This document shows, piece by piece, positions 25,807 to 33,770 of a stretch of DNA of 64,000 nucleotides. Origin of the DNA: Rhizobiaceae bacterium (GTDB lineage: Bacteria; Pseudomonadota; Alphaproteobacteria; Rhizobiales; Rhizobiaceae); contig JAILWO010000001.1 of NCBI GenBank assembly GCA_025698895.1, positions 717,001 to 781,000 on the forward strand, read 5' to 3'. The position numbers and the translations under genes were made by a program. The notes below the pieces were generated by a model. It worked only from the letters and a program-made list of their open reading frames with translations, was not told the origin of the DNA and searched no databases. Numbering within the stretch: the stretch's first letter is position 1; each line of letters begins with the position of its first letter.

Positions 25807-25879
25807 AGGCTTCAACCGATTGAAGCGCAGGCATTGATTTTCCTGCATAAATCGAAGCGATTGAAATGTCGCCCGGCCT

Positions 25880-25908
25880 TTGACGCGCTGCAAAAACCGC
25901 ATTAGAAA
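25880..25908 (+). promoter_or_regulatory. Putative sdhCDAB promoter
   Basis: TTGACG (25880-25885), a 17-base spacer and TAGAAA (25903-25908) read toward sdhC about 90 bases downstream. Upstream lie an inverted repeat GCTTCAA/TTGAAGC (25809-25826) and two copies of CGATTGAA (25817-25824, 25858-25865) that could bind a regulator. Confidence 0.35.
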
Positions 25909-26000
25909 GCGCGCAGCCTCGGGTCGCCGAACGCCAACCCCGCGCCTCCACAGTGACGGCGCGCTCGCGCCCGGGCAGGGCGAAGCGTAGAGGGGCCGCC

Positions 26001-26408
26001 ATGAGCGAGACGACCGCGACGAAGATGAGGCCACGGCCGCTGTCGCCGCATCTGTTCATCTACAGGCCGATACCGACCATGGTCATGTCGATCATGCACC
26101 GCATCACCGGCGGCGCGCTCTATGTCGGCACGCTTCTGGTGGCCTGGTGGCTGATCGCAGCGGCGACTTCGCCGGTCGCCTTCAACACGGCCAACGCCGT
26201 CTTCGGGTCCGTCATCGGCCGGCTTGTCCTGTTCGGCTACACCTGGGTGCTCATGCATCACATGCTGGGCGGTATACGCCATCTCGTCTGGGACACGGGC
26301 TCGGGCTTGGAGAAGGAGACGGCGACGAAGATCGCCATCGGGCTGCCGATCGCTTCCTTCATCCTCACGATCCTGATCTGGATCGTCGGCTACATGGCGC
26401 GGGGCTGA
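26001..26408 (+). CDS. sdhC: Succinate dehydrogenase cytochrome b556 subunit
   Basis: Membrane anchor of complex II that binds heme b and ubiquinone. The 135-residue protein has three predicted helices and the family features RPLSPHLFIYRP, SIMHRITGG (quinone-site Ser/Arg) and the heme-ligand His in LMHHMLGGIRHLVWD. The start at 26001 follows AGGGG. First gene of sdhCDAB; the next gene starts three bases after its stop. Confidence 0.95.
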   Translation: MSETTATKMRPRPLSPHLFIYRPIPTMVMSIMHRITGGALYVGTLLVAWWLIAAATSPVAFNTANAVFGSVIGRLVLFGYTWVLMHHMLGGIRHLVWDTGSGLEKETATKIAIGLPIASFILTILIWIVGYMARG

Positions 26409-26411
26409 CCG

Positions 26412-26804
26412 ATGAAAAGCATCCACGATTTCCGCACGCCGCTCGGCCGGGTTCGCGGACTGGGCTCGGCGAAGGACGGCACCGGGACCTTCTGGCGCCA
26501 GCGGCTCACCGCGGTGGCCAATGTGCCGCTTCTGTTGTTCTTCGTCGGCCTGCTGATATCGCTCAACGGCGCGACCTACGACGAGGTCCGCGCCGCGCTC
26601 GCCAGCCCGCTGGTCGCGGTCGTGCTGATCCTGGTCATCCTGTCAGCCTTCGTCCACATGGCCATCGGCATGAAGGAGATCATCGAGGACTACGCGCATG
26701 ACGAGGGCGTCAAAGTCGCGCTGGTCATCGCCAACATCTTCTTCGTGACGGTCGTCGGCGCGGCCTGCGTCTTCTCCATCCTCAAGCTCGCATTCGGAGG
26801 CTGA
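26412..26804 (+). CDS. sdhD: Succinate dehydrogenase hydrophobic membrane anchor subunit
   Basis: Second membrane anchor of complex II. The 130-residue protein has three predicted helices; the pattern [22 protein letters not shown], then [20 protein letters not shown], is typical of alphaproteobacterial SdhD. The His in FVHM is the likely heme or quinone-site residue. It is tightly spaced between sdhC and sdhA. Confidence 0.93.
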   Translation: MKSIHDFRTPLGRVRGLGSAKDGTGTFWRQRLTAVANVPLLLFFVGLLISLNGATYDEVRAALASPLVAVVLILVILSAFVHMAIGMKEIIEDYAHDEGVKVALVIANIFFVTVVGAACVFSILKLAFGG

Positions 26805-26808
26805 AGCC

Positions 26809-28620
26809 TTGGCCGGTTCCTATACCTATGTCGACCACAAGTTCGACGTCGTGGTCGTCGGCGCCGGCGGCGCGGGCCTGCGCGCCACGCTTGGCATGGC
26901 CGAACAGGGGCTGAAGACGGCCTGCATCACCAAGGTCTTCCCGACCCGCTCGCACACGGTCGCCGCGCAAGGCGGCATCGCCGCCTCCCTCCAGAACATG
27001 GGCCGCGACAATTGGCAGTGGCACATGTATGACACCGTCAAGGGTTCGGACTGGCTGGGCGATGTCGATGCGATGGAATATCTGGCCCGCGAGGCGCCGG
27101 CCGCCGTGTACGAACTGGAGCACTACGGCGTGCCGTTTTCACGCACCGAGGACGGCCGCATCTACCAGCGCCCCTTCGGCGGCCACATGCAGAATTTCGG
27201 CGACGGCCCGCCGGTGCAGCGCACCTGCGCGGCCGCCGACCGCACCGGCCACGCCATCCTGCACACGCTCTACGGCCAGTCGGTGAAGAACAACGCCCAG
27301 TTCTTCATCGAGTATTTCGCGCTCGACCTGATCATGACCGATGACGGCGTATGCACCGGCGTCGTCGCCTGGAACCTCGACGACGGCACCATCCATCGTT
27401 TCGCCGCCAAGATGGTGGTGCTGGCGACCGGCGGTTACGGCCGCGCCTACTTCTCCGCGACCAGCGCCCATACCTGCACCGGCGACGGCAACGGCATGAT
27501 CGCGCGCGCCGGGCTGCCGCTGCAGGACATGGAATTCGTCCAGTTCCACCCGACCGGCATCTATGGTGCCGGCTGCCTGATCACCGAGGGCGCGCGCGGC
27601 GAGGGCGGTTATCTCGTCAATTCCGAGGGCGAGCGCTTCATGGAGCGCTACGCTCCGTCGGCCAAGGACCTGGCGTCGCGCGACGTGGTCTCGCGCTGCA
27701 TGACGATGGAGATCCGTGAGGGCCGCGGCGTCGGCAAGGAAAAAGACCACATCTTCCTGCATCTCGACCATCTCGACCCGGCGGTGCTGCACGAGCGCCT
27801 GCCCGGCATCTCCGAAAGCGCCAAGATCTTCGCCGGCGTCGACGTGACGCGCGAGCCGATCCCCGTTCTGCCCACCGTCCACTACAATATGGGCGGCATA
27901 CCCACGAACTACTGGGGTGAGGTGCTCAACGCCGACGGCGCCAATCCCGAACGTATCGCGCCGGGCCTCATGGCCGTCGGCGAGGCCGGCTGCGCGTCGG
28001 TCCACGGCGCCAATCGACTCGGCTCCAATTCCCTGATCGATCTGGTCGTGTTCGGCCGTGCCGCCGCGATCCGGGCCGGCGAGGTGATCGATCGCGAAGG
28101 CGCCATCCCCTCGATCAGCGAGCCGGCCGTCGAGAGGATCATGGAACGCTTCGACCGGCTGCGCCATGCAAACGGCTCCACGCCGACAGCCATGCTGCGC
28201 GAAAAGATGCAGAAGGCCATGCAGGAAGACGCCGCCGTCTTCCGCACCCAGGAGACACTGGAACAGGGCTGCCGGCGCATTTCCGAGATCTGGGGTGAAT
28301 TGCCTGACCTCAAGGTTCATGATCACTCGATGATCTGGAATTCCGATCTGGTCGAGACGCTGGAGCTGGAAAACCTGATGGCCTGCGCCATCACCACGGT
28401 CTACGGCGCCGAGGCGCGCAAGGAGAGCCGCGGGGCGCATGCCCGCGAGGATTTCGACAAGCGGGACGACGTCACTTGGCGCAAGCACACGCTGGCCTGG
28501 GTCAACGAAGCCGGCGAGGTGAAACTCGACTACCGGCCGGTTCACACCGACACCATGCTGCCGGAGAGCGAAGGCGGCATCAGCCTCGCCAGGATCGCGC
28601 CCAAGGCGCGGGTGTACTGA
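26809..28620 (+). CDS. sdhA: Succinate dehydrogenase flavoprotein subunit
   Basis: Catalytic subunit of complex II, oxidising succinate to fumarate. The 603-residue protein has the FAD-binding GAGGAGLRA, the covalent-flavin His H49 in SHTVAAQGG, and the active-site blocks [19 protein letters not shown] and [19 protein letters not shown]. It begins with an uncommon TTG at 26809, placed eight bases after GGAGG at 26796-26800; no better start exists. A TTG start may lower its translation relative to its neighbours. Confidence 0.97.
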   Translation: MAGSYTYVDHKFDVVVVGAGGAGLRATLGMAEQGLKTACITKVFPTRSHTVAAQGGIAASLQNMGRDNWQWHMYDTVKGSDWLGDVDAMEYLAREAPAAVYELEHYGVPFSRTEDGRIYQRPFGGHMQNFGDGPPVQRTCAAADRTGHAILHTLYGQSVKNNAQFFIEYFALDLIMTDDGVCTGVVAWNLDDGTIHRFAAKMVVLATGGYGRAYFSATSAHTCTGDGNGMIARAGLPLQDMEFVQFHPTGIYGAGCLITEGARGEGGYLVNSEGERFMERYAPSAKDLASRDVVSRCMTMEIREGRGVGKEKDHIFLHLDHLDPAVLHERLPGISESAKIFAGVDVTREPIPVLPTVHYNMGGIPTNYWGEVLNADGANPERIAPGLMAVGEAGCASVHGANRLGSNSLIDLVVFGRAAAIRAGEVIDREGAIPSISEPAVERIMERFDRLRHANGSTPTAMLREKMQKAMQEDAAVFRTQETLEQGCRRISEIWGELPDLKVHDHSMIWNSDLVETLELENLMACAITTVYGAEARKESRGAHAREDFDKRDDVTWRKHTLAWVNEAGEVKLDYRPVHTDTMLPESEGGISLARIAPKARVY

Positions 28621-28635
28621 TCGAAAGGGAAGAAT

Positions 28636-29415
28636 ATGGTCGAGCTCACGCTTCCCAAGAACTCGCAGGTCAGGCAGGGCAAGGTCTGGCCCAAGCCCGA
28701 GGGCGCCACGAACCTGCGCGAATACCGCATCTATCGCTGGTCGCCCGACGACGACGACAATCCGAGCGTCGATACCTATTACGTGGATCTGGACGATTGC
28801 GGACCGATGGTCCTCGACGGTCTCATCTGGATCAAGAACAAGGTCGATCCGACCCTGACCTTCCGCCGCTCCTGCCGCGAGGGCATCTGCGGCTCCTGTG
28901 CCATGAACATCGACGGCACCAACACGCTGGCCTGCACGAAGGGCATGGACGACGTGTCGGGCGCGGTGCGCATCTACCCGCTGCCGCACATGCCCGTCGT
29001 CAAGGATCTGGTGCCGGACCTGACCGTCCCCTACGCACAGCTCTCGTCCATCCAGCCCTGGCTGCAGACCGTCTCGCCGGAGCCCGCCAAGGAGTGGAAG
29101 CAGAGCCACGAGGACCGGCAGAAGCTCGATGGCCTCTACGAATGCATCCTGTGCTTCTGCTGCCAGACCTCCTGCCCCAGCTACTGGTGGAACGGCGAGC
29201 GCTATCTCGGTCCGGCCGTGCTTCTGCAGGCCTATCGCTGGCTGATCGATTCACGCGACGAGAAGACAGGCGAGCGGCTCGACAATCTGGAAGACCCTTT
29301 CCGGCTCTATCGCTGCCACACGATCATGAACTGCACCCAGGCCTGTCCGAAAGGGCTCAATCCGGCTAAGGCGATCGCCGAAATCAAGAAAATGATGGTC
29401 GAGCGGCGAGTATAG
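28636..29415 (+). CDS. sdhB: Succinate dehydrogenase iron-sulfur subunit
   Basis: Electron-transfer subunit of complex II. The 259-residue protein carries the [2Fe-2S] cluster ligands in [13 protein letters not shown] and LAC, and the [4Fe-4S]/[3Fe-4S] ligands in [12 protein letters not shown] and [17 protein letters not shown]. The end of the gene (GCCGAAATC to GAGCGGCG, 29377-29408) is repeated 84 bases downstream outside the gene, the mark of a partial duplication. Confidence 0.97.
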   Translation: MVELTLPKNSQVRQGKVWPKPEGATNLREYRIYRWSPDDDDNPSVDTYYVDLDDCGPMVLDGLIWIKNKVDPTLTFRRSCREGICGSCAMNIDGTNTLACTKGMDDVSGAVRIYPLPHMPVVKDLVPDLTVPYAQLSSIQPWLQTVSPEPAKEWKQSHEDRQKLDGLYECILCFCCQTSCPSYWWNGERYLGPAVLLQAYRWLIDSRDEKTGERLDNLEDPFRLYRCHTIMNCTQACPKGLNPAKAIAEIKKMMVERRV

Positions 29416-29460
29416 TGCGGCGATCGATTCTTCGGTTTGCGCGCTTTCGGCGGCGCGGCG

Positions 29461-29492
29461 GCCGAAATCAGGAAGATGATGGTCGAGCGGCG
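29461..29492 (+). repeat. Duplicated copy of the sdhB 3' end
   Basis: A 32-base stretch identical to the end of sdhB (29377-29408) except for two A-to-G changes, both silent or conservative if read in the same frame (KKMMVERR against RKMMVERR). It lies in the gap before the YceH-like gene and is no longer joined to an sdhB frame. Confidence 0.8.
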
Positions 29493-29515
29493 GGCCTGGG
29501 AGGACGGCGACCGGC

Positions 29516-30148
29516 ATGAACGACAGCGAACTTCCGCTTCTCACCGCGCCCGAAGCGCGCGTTCTAGGCTGCCTGATCGAAAAGAAGGAAACGACGCCCG
29601 ACGTCTATCCGCTGTCGCTCAACGGCGCGGTGGCGGCGGCCAACCAGAAGTCCTCGCGCGATCCGGTGATGACGCTGGAGCCCGGCGAGGTGCGGCACGC
29701 GCTGACGCGCCTCCAGGAAAAGGGGCTTGCCCGCCGGAGCTTCGCATCCCGCGTCGAGCGCTACGAGCACCTGATGCCGCAGCGCTTTTCGCTTACCGGC
29801 GGCCAGATCGCATTGATCGGGCTGATGCTGCTGCGCGGGCCGCAGACCGCGCACGAACTGCTGACCCGCTCGGAACGCATGGCCCGTTACGGCTCGATCG
29901 AGGACGTGAAGTCGGACCTCGACCTGATGATCGGCAGGAGACCGCCGCTGGTCGTGCATCTTGAACGCGGTCCCGGCCAGCGCGAGGACCGCTATACCCA
30001 TCTTCTGGCCGGTCCGGTGGAGGCTCCGCCGCCACGGGCCGCGACCGCCGTCTCCCGGCAGGCTTCGCCAGATGTCGAGGACAGGCTGCGGCGGCTGGAG
30101 GAGAGGGTCGCCGAACTCGAGGCGAAGCTGGCCGGCATGGCCGGCTGA
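29516..30148 (+). CDS. YceH family protein (DUF480)
   Basis: A 210-residue conserved protein whose first 170 residues form two winged-helix-like domains (LTAPEARVLGCLIEKKETTPDVYPLSLN and, later, LTGGQIALIGLMLLRGPQTAHEL). The C-terminal 35 residues form a short coiled coil (DVEDRLRRLEERVAELEAKL). The family is widespread and probably binds nucleic acid or regulates, but no function is proven. It ends three bases from the convergent L,D-transpeptidase gene. Confidence 0.9.
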   Translation: MNDSELPLLTAPEARVLGCLIEKKETTPDVYPLSLNGAVAAANQKSSRDPVMTLEPGEVRHALTRLQEKGLARRSFASRVERYEHLMPQRFSLTGGQIALIGLMLLRGPQTAHELLTRSERMARYGSIEDVKSDLDLMIGRRPPLVVHLERGPGQREDRYTHLLAGPVEAPPPRAATAVSRQASPDVEDRLRRLEERVAELEAKLAGMAG

Positions 30149-30151
30149 CGC

Positions 30152-30667
30152 CTATCGTGCCACCACAAGCACCGTCGTTCGCGACAGGAGCGGCAAAAGC
30201 CGGCGCAAGTCGCGTTCCGCAACCGCCACGCAGCCTTCCGTGGGCTGGTAACCCGGTCTCGCGACATGCAGGAAAATGGCGCTGCCCATGCCCCGCTTGC
30301 GGGGCCTGATGTTGCAGTCCAGCACGACGACGGCGTCGTAGAGCCGGTCGGTGCGCCACATCCGTTCGTGGCTCGCCGGAAAGGGAAGGCGCACTGGCCG
30401 GTTGTAGTTCGGGTCGCCCGGCGCGTCACACCAACCCTGGTCGGGCCGCGTCATCGTGACTGGCAGCATGGTTTGCCGGTCGAAGCGGCGTGGCTGCAGA
30501 TACACCCCGAGCAGGCGGAAGCGGCCCAGCGGCGTGGCGCCGTCTCCCTCGCGCTTGATCGCGCGTATGCCGCCCTTGCCAAGCGCGCAACGCATCACGA
30601 GCGTTCCGGCCCTGATGAAGCCTTCCGAGGGCATCCCCGGACGCGCCCTGACCGTCAAAACCGGCAT
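30152..30667 (-). CDS. L,D-transpeptidase family protein (YkuD domain)
   Basis: A 171-residue YkuD-domain protein. The active-site block is HVARPGYQPTEGCVAV, with H134 and the nucleophile C146. L,D-transpeptidases make 3-3 cross-links in peptidoglycan or anchor proteins to it; these links are abundant in polarly growing Rhizobiales. Unlike most, it has no clear signal peptide from the start at 30667, so it may be cytoplasmic or use an unrecognised route; the longer frame upstream does not add one. Single gene. Confidence 0.85.
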   Translation of the reverse strand: MPVLTVRARPGMPSEGFIRAGTLVMRCALGKGGIRAIKREGDGATPLGRFRLLGVYLQPRRFDRQTMLPVTMTRPDQGWCDAPGDPNYNRPVRLPFPASHERMWRTDRLYDAVVVLDCNIRPRKRGMGSAIFLHVARPGYQPTEGCVAVAERDLRRLLPLLSRTTVLVVAR

Positions 30668-30828
30668 CGAAGCGCCTTTCGCGCCCGCTGCCCCATTGCA
30701 TTCACGAATTTTCGAGTATGATCGTCGCACTGTACAAATCGCGGTGAGCGTCTATCTCGTCGCGAGGCTTCGTCATAAACCGTAGCCGGTCAACGTGTTT
30801 CGTGCATTTGTTCATAGCGGATTGGATC

Positions 30829-31512
30829 ATGACCTCACGCACCATTCTAATCGTGGATGACGACGACGACCTTCGAACCACGCTGGTCGAGCAGCTCTCG
30901 CTCTACGAGGAGTTCACGATCCAGCAGGAAGCGACCGCGACCAAGGGCGTGGCGGCCGCGCGCGCCGGCGTCGTCGACCTTCTGATCATGGATGTCGGCC
31001 TGCCCGACATGGACGGCCGCGAGGCGGTCAAGCTTCTCCGCAAGGGCGGCTACAAGGCCCCGATCATCATGCTGACCGGCCAGGACACCGATTCGGACAC
31101 GATCCTCGGCCTGGAAGCGGGCGCCAATGACTATGTCACCAAGCCTTTCCGCTTCGCCGTCCTGCTTGCCCGCATCCGCGCCCAACTCCGGCAGCACGAG
31201 CACAGCGAGGACGCCACCTTCAGCGTCGGCCAGTATACCTTCAAGCCCAGCCAGAAGCTGCTTCTCGACCAGCGCGGCGGCAAGGTGAGGCTCACGGAAA
31301 AGGAGGCCTCAATCATCAAATATCTCTACCGGGCCGACCAGAAGGTGGTGACACGTGACGTGCTGCTGGAGGAGGTTTGGGGTTACAATTCCGGCGTCAC
31401 CACCCACACGCTCGAAACCCATGTCTATCGGCTGCGCCAGAAGATCGAGCGCGATCCTTCCAATGCCGAAATTCTTGTGACAGAAAGCGGCGGTTACAAA
31501 CTCGTTCCCTGA
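30829..31512 (+). CDS. OmpR/PhoB-type response regulator, CenR-like
   Basis: A 227-residue two-component regulator. The receiver domain (1-125) has the acidic pocket DDDDD, phospho-acceptor D55 in IMDVGLPD, T in LTGQD and K in VTKPF. The DNA-binding winged helix (130-227) ends TESGGYKLVP. It closely resembles the essential alphaproteobacterial envelope regulator CenR as I recall that sequence; the link is from memory. No partner histidine kinase is adjacent. The next gene, encoding a cyclic-nucleotide-binding protein, is 65 bases downstream. Confidence 0.88.
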   Translation: MTSRTILIVDDDDDLRTTLVEQLSLYEEFTIQQEATATKGVAAARAGVVDLLIMDVGLPDMDGREAVKLLRKGGYKAPIIMLTGQDTDSDTILGLEAGANDYVTKPFRFAVLLARIRAQLRQHEHSEDATFSVGQYTFKPSQKLLLDQRGGKVRLTEKEASIIKYLYRADQKVVTRDVLLEEVWGYNSGVTTHTLETHVYRLRQKIERDPSNAEILVTESGGYKLVP

Positions 31513-31577
31513 CGGATTCGCCCGGCGACATTGGGGGGTCGTAAATCTCGGGCGAAGGGAGCGGGAGGGGACGATAG

Positions 31578-32039
31578 ATGGCGCTGGATGACGACATCCG
31601 CGTGCTCTCCCGCGTGGAGTTGTTCGCGGATATGACGCAGGAGCAGTTGCGCCTGCTTGCCTTCGGTGCCGAGAACATGCGGCTTTCGGCGGGCCGCGAC
31701 CTTTATCGCGAAGGCCATTTCGCCGACAGCGCCTTTCTCGTGGTCTCGGGCGCCGTCGATCTCTATCGCGAGCAGGACGGCGCGCGCGTGACGCTGCGCC
31801 GTGTTCCCGAAGGCTCGATTCTGGGCGAGTTCGCTTTGATCTCCGAGACCCGTCGCGTGACCGGCGCCATGGCCGCGACCGATTGCGACCTGATCCGCCT
31901 CAACCGCAAGCTGTTCCGCCGTATCCTGGAGGAATATCCCGAAACCGCGGCCGCGCTCCACCGGCGCATTTCCGCCCGCTTCCAGGCCATGGTGGCCGAA
32001 ATCGAGAAGCTGGAAGCCGCCTTCAGCAAAGACGGATGA
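31578..32039 (+). CDS. Cyclic nucleotide-binding domain protein
   Basis: A 153-residue protein that is nearly all one CNB domain: glycine-rich turns in RLSAGRDLYREGHFADSAFLVVSGAVDLY (in parts), PEGSILGEFALISETRRVTGAMAATDCDLIRL, where GEFALI matches the phosphate-binding cassette. It lacks a C-terminal helix-turn-helix, so it is not a Crp-type DNA-binding protein. The C-terminal 30 residues are helical. It probably senses a nucleotide or acts as a structural partner; the role is unknown. It is convergent with xthA. Confidence 0.85.
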   Translation: MALDDDIRVLSRVELFADMTQEQLRLLAFGAENMRLSAGRDLYREGHFADSAFLVVSGAVDLYREQDGARVTLRRVPEGSILGEFALISETRRVTGAMAATDCDLIRLNRKLFRRILEEYPETAAALHRRISARFQAMVAEIEKLEAAFSKDG

Positions 32040-32060
32040 TCCTTGCGGCGACGCCCGGCC

Positions 32061-32867
32061 TCAATCGAGAGCAAATGTCGCGATCACCGGCACATGATCC
32101 GAAGGGCGCTCCCAGCCGCGTGCGTCACGCACTATCTCGATCCGTTTGAGTGATCCGGCAAGGTTGTCCGACGACCAGATATGGTCGAGCCGCCGCCCCC
32201 GATCCGATGCGGCCCAGTCCTGGGCGCGGTAACTCCACCACGTGTAGAGCTTTTCCGGCTCGGGGTTGTGCTGGCGCATCAGGTCCACCCAGCCACCGGC
32301 CTTGCGCATCGCCTCGAAACTCTCGGTCTCGACCGGCGTATGGCTGACGACCCTGAGGAGCTGCTTGTGCGACCACACGTCGCTTTCCAGCGGCGCGATG
32401 TTGAGATCGCCGACCAGAATCGAGGAGAAGCCGTCCGACTGCTGAGCTGGCACCCCGTTCATCTCGGCGACGAAATCCAGCTTGTGCCGGAACTTCGGAT
32501 TGATGTCCGGATCCGGCTCGTCCCCGCCGGCCGGAACGTAGAAATTGTGCAGCAGGATCGTATGCGAGCCGGCTTCGAAGCGGGTCGAAATGTGGCGGCA
32601 GTCACCCATCGCGCAGAACTCGCGCCGCTCGTGAACCGCGATCGGGCGACGGGCAACGGTTGCCACACCGTGATAGCCCTTCTGTCCGCTGATGCCCATG
32701 TAACCGTAGCCGACCTTCTCGAACGCCTTGCGCGGAAACAGGTCATCCGGGCACTTCGTCTCCTGCAGGCACAGGATGTCCGGCTGGTACTCGGACAGGA
32801 AGCGCTCCACCAGCGGCATGCGCAGGCGCACGGAATTGATGTTCCAGGTGGCGACGGTCAGCGGCAT
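32061..32867 (-). CDS. xthA: Exodeoxyribonuclease III (AP endonuclease family)
   Basis: Repairs abasic sites and removes 3' blocks in DNA. The 268-residue protein has the exonuclease III fold with WNINSVR, LQETK (metal-binding Glu), HNFYVPAGGD, VGDLNIAP and SDHVPVIA. Start at 32867 (MPLTVATWNIN) is the family start. Length is normal. Its stop lies 21 bases from the convergent cyclic-nucleotide-binding gene. Confidence 0.95.
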   Translation of the reverse strand: MPLTVATWNINSVRLRMPLVERFLSEYQPDILCLQETKCPDDLFPRKAFEKVGYGYMGISGQKGYHGVATVARRPIAVHERREFCAMGDCRHISTRFEAGSHTILLHNFYVPAGGDEPDPDINPKFRHKLDFVAEMNGVPAQQSDGFSSILVGDLNIAPLESDVWSHKQLLRVVSHTPVETESFEAMRKAGGWVDLMRQHNPEPEKLYTWWSYRAQDWAASDRGRRLDHIWSSDNLAGSLKRIEIVRDARGWERPSDHVPVIATFALD

Positions 32868-32933
32868 GAGGTTCTCTGGCGGCGGGCGCGCGGACCCTGC
32901 CATCCGCACAGCACGGCTTCAAGCGCCGACACC

Positions 32934-32957
32934 AAAAGGGCGGCTCGACGCCGCCCT
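32934..32957 (-). terminator. Rho-independent terminator after lolA
   Basis: On the minus strand the stem AGGGCGGC/GCCGCCCT (32957-32950, 32944-32937; 5-base loop) is followed directly by TTTT. It sits 83 bases past the lolA stop and before xthA, separating the two transcripts. Confidence 0.75.
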
Positions 32958-33039
32958 GTCCACAACTATGTCGCCCTTTGTGGGATTGCTGGGCTGATGA
33001 TGGACTTCCGATGTCAGCCTCGCGGGTTGTCCCAGCCAG

Positions 33040-33678
33040 CTAAGGTGTGCGTCCGTTGTTCAGCCGGTTGGCGTCGGAGACCTTCTGGTAGTCGATGTTG
33101 AACATCGCCTGGTCGACCTGCACCCCTTCCTCGACATTGAAGATCATGACCGTCGTATCCTTGCCCTGCGCGTCGGTGATCGTCCACTGGCGCAATTCCG
33201 ACGTTTGGGGGTCGAACATCATCGTAATGGTGGAGTCGCCGAAGAGCGACTTGTCGGCCAGCTTGATCGTGGTCAGGTCGTCCTCCTCGCTGACGCTCTT
33301 GACCTTGCCGCCACTCAGATCGATGCGCTCGTCGAGCAGAAGCTTCAGCGGAGTCTGGGAGAGCGAATACAGGTCCCAGGTGTTCAGCTTGGGATTGTTG
33401 ATCACGACGGATTTGCCGTCCGCGATCACCTTGAAGTTTGAGGGCTTTTCGTAGTTGAAGCGTATCTTGCCCGGTCGCGAGATGAAGAACTTGCCGCCGG
33501 TCTGCTCGCCGCTCGGGCCGAACTGAACGAACTCGCCACTCATCGTGCGCACCGACGAGAAATGGTCGGCGATGCGCTGCGCCGTGTCCGAGGCGGCCGC
33601 CGCGCTGTGCGTCATCGGCGCCAGAAACGATACGATCGCGAGCGCGGCCACGCCTGTGAAAATGGTCCTGCGGATCAT
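33040..33678 (-). CDS. Outer-membrane lipoprotein carrier protein LolA-like
   Basis: Periplasmic chaperone that moves lipoproteins from the inner to the outer membrane. The 212-residue protein has a signal peptide ending AAAA-SD and the LolA pattern ADHFSSVRTMSGEFVQ, FFISRPGKIRFNYEKPSN and WDLYSLSQTPLKLLLDE. It belongs to the alphaproteobacterial LolA class (DUF/COG2834). It lies 92 bases downstream of ftsK on the same strand; ftsK-lolA adjacency is common. Confidence 0.9.
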   Translation of the reverse strand: MIRRTIFTGVAALAIVSFLAPMTHSAAAASDTAQRIADHFSSVRTMSGEFVQFGPSGEQTGGKFFISRPGKIRFNYEKPSNFKVIADGKSVVINNPKLNTWDLYSLSQTPLKLLLDERIDLSGGKVKSVSEEDDLTTIKLADKSLFGDSTITMMFDPQTSELRQWTITDAQGKDTTVMIFNVEEGVQVDQAMFNIDYQKVSDANRLNNGRTP

Positions 33679-33770
33679 GTGGATCTCCGTTGTCCGTGGC
33701 CGGTGTAGTTGCCCAGTGGGGCGTTTGTTGGGCGCATAACGCAGTTCTCACCCGGCCTGTTCCGGCACGG

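Noticed and set aside
22759-26034. A 1091-codon open frame on the minus strand opposite ybbP and its neighbours
   Set aside because: It is antisense to conserved YbbA/YbbP genes; its product is Arg/Gln/His-rich with no domain, as expected of a GC-rich shadow frame.
27139-29109. A 656-codon minus-strand frame opposite sdhA and sdhB
   Set aside because: Both sdh genes are complete and conserved on the plus strand; this frame has no recognisable domain.
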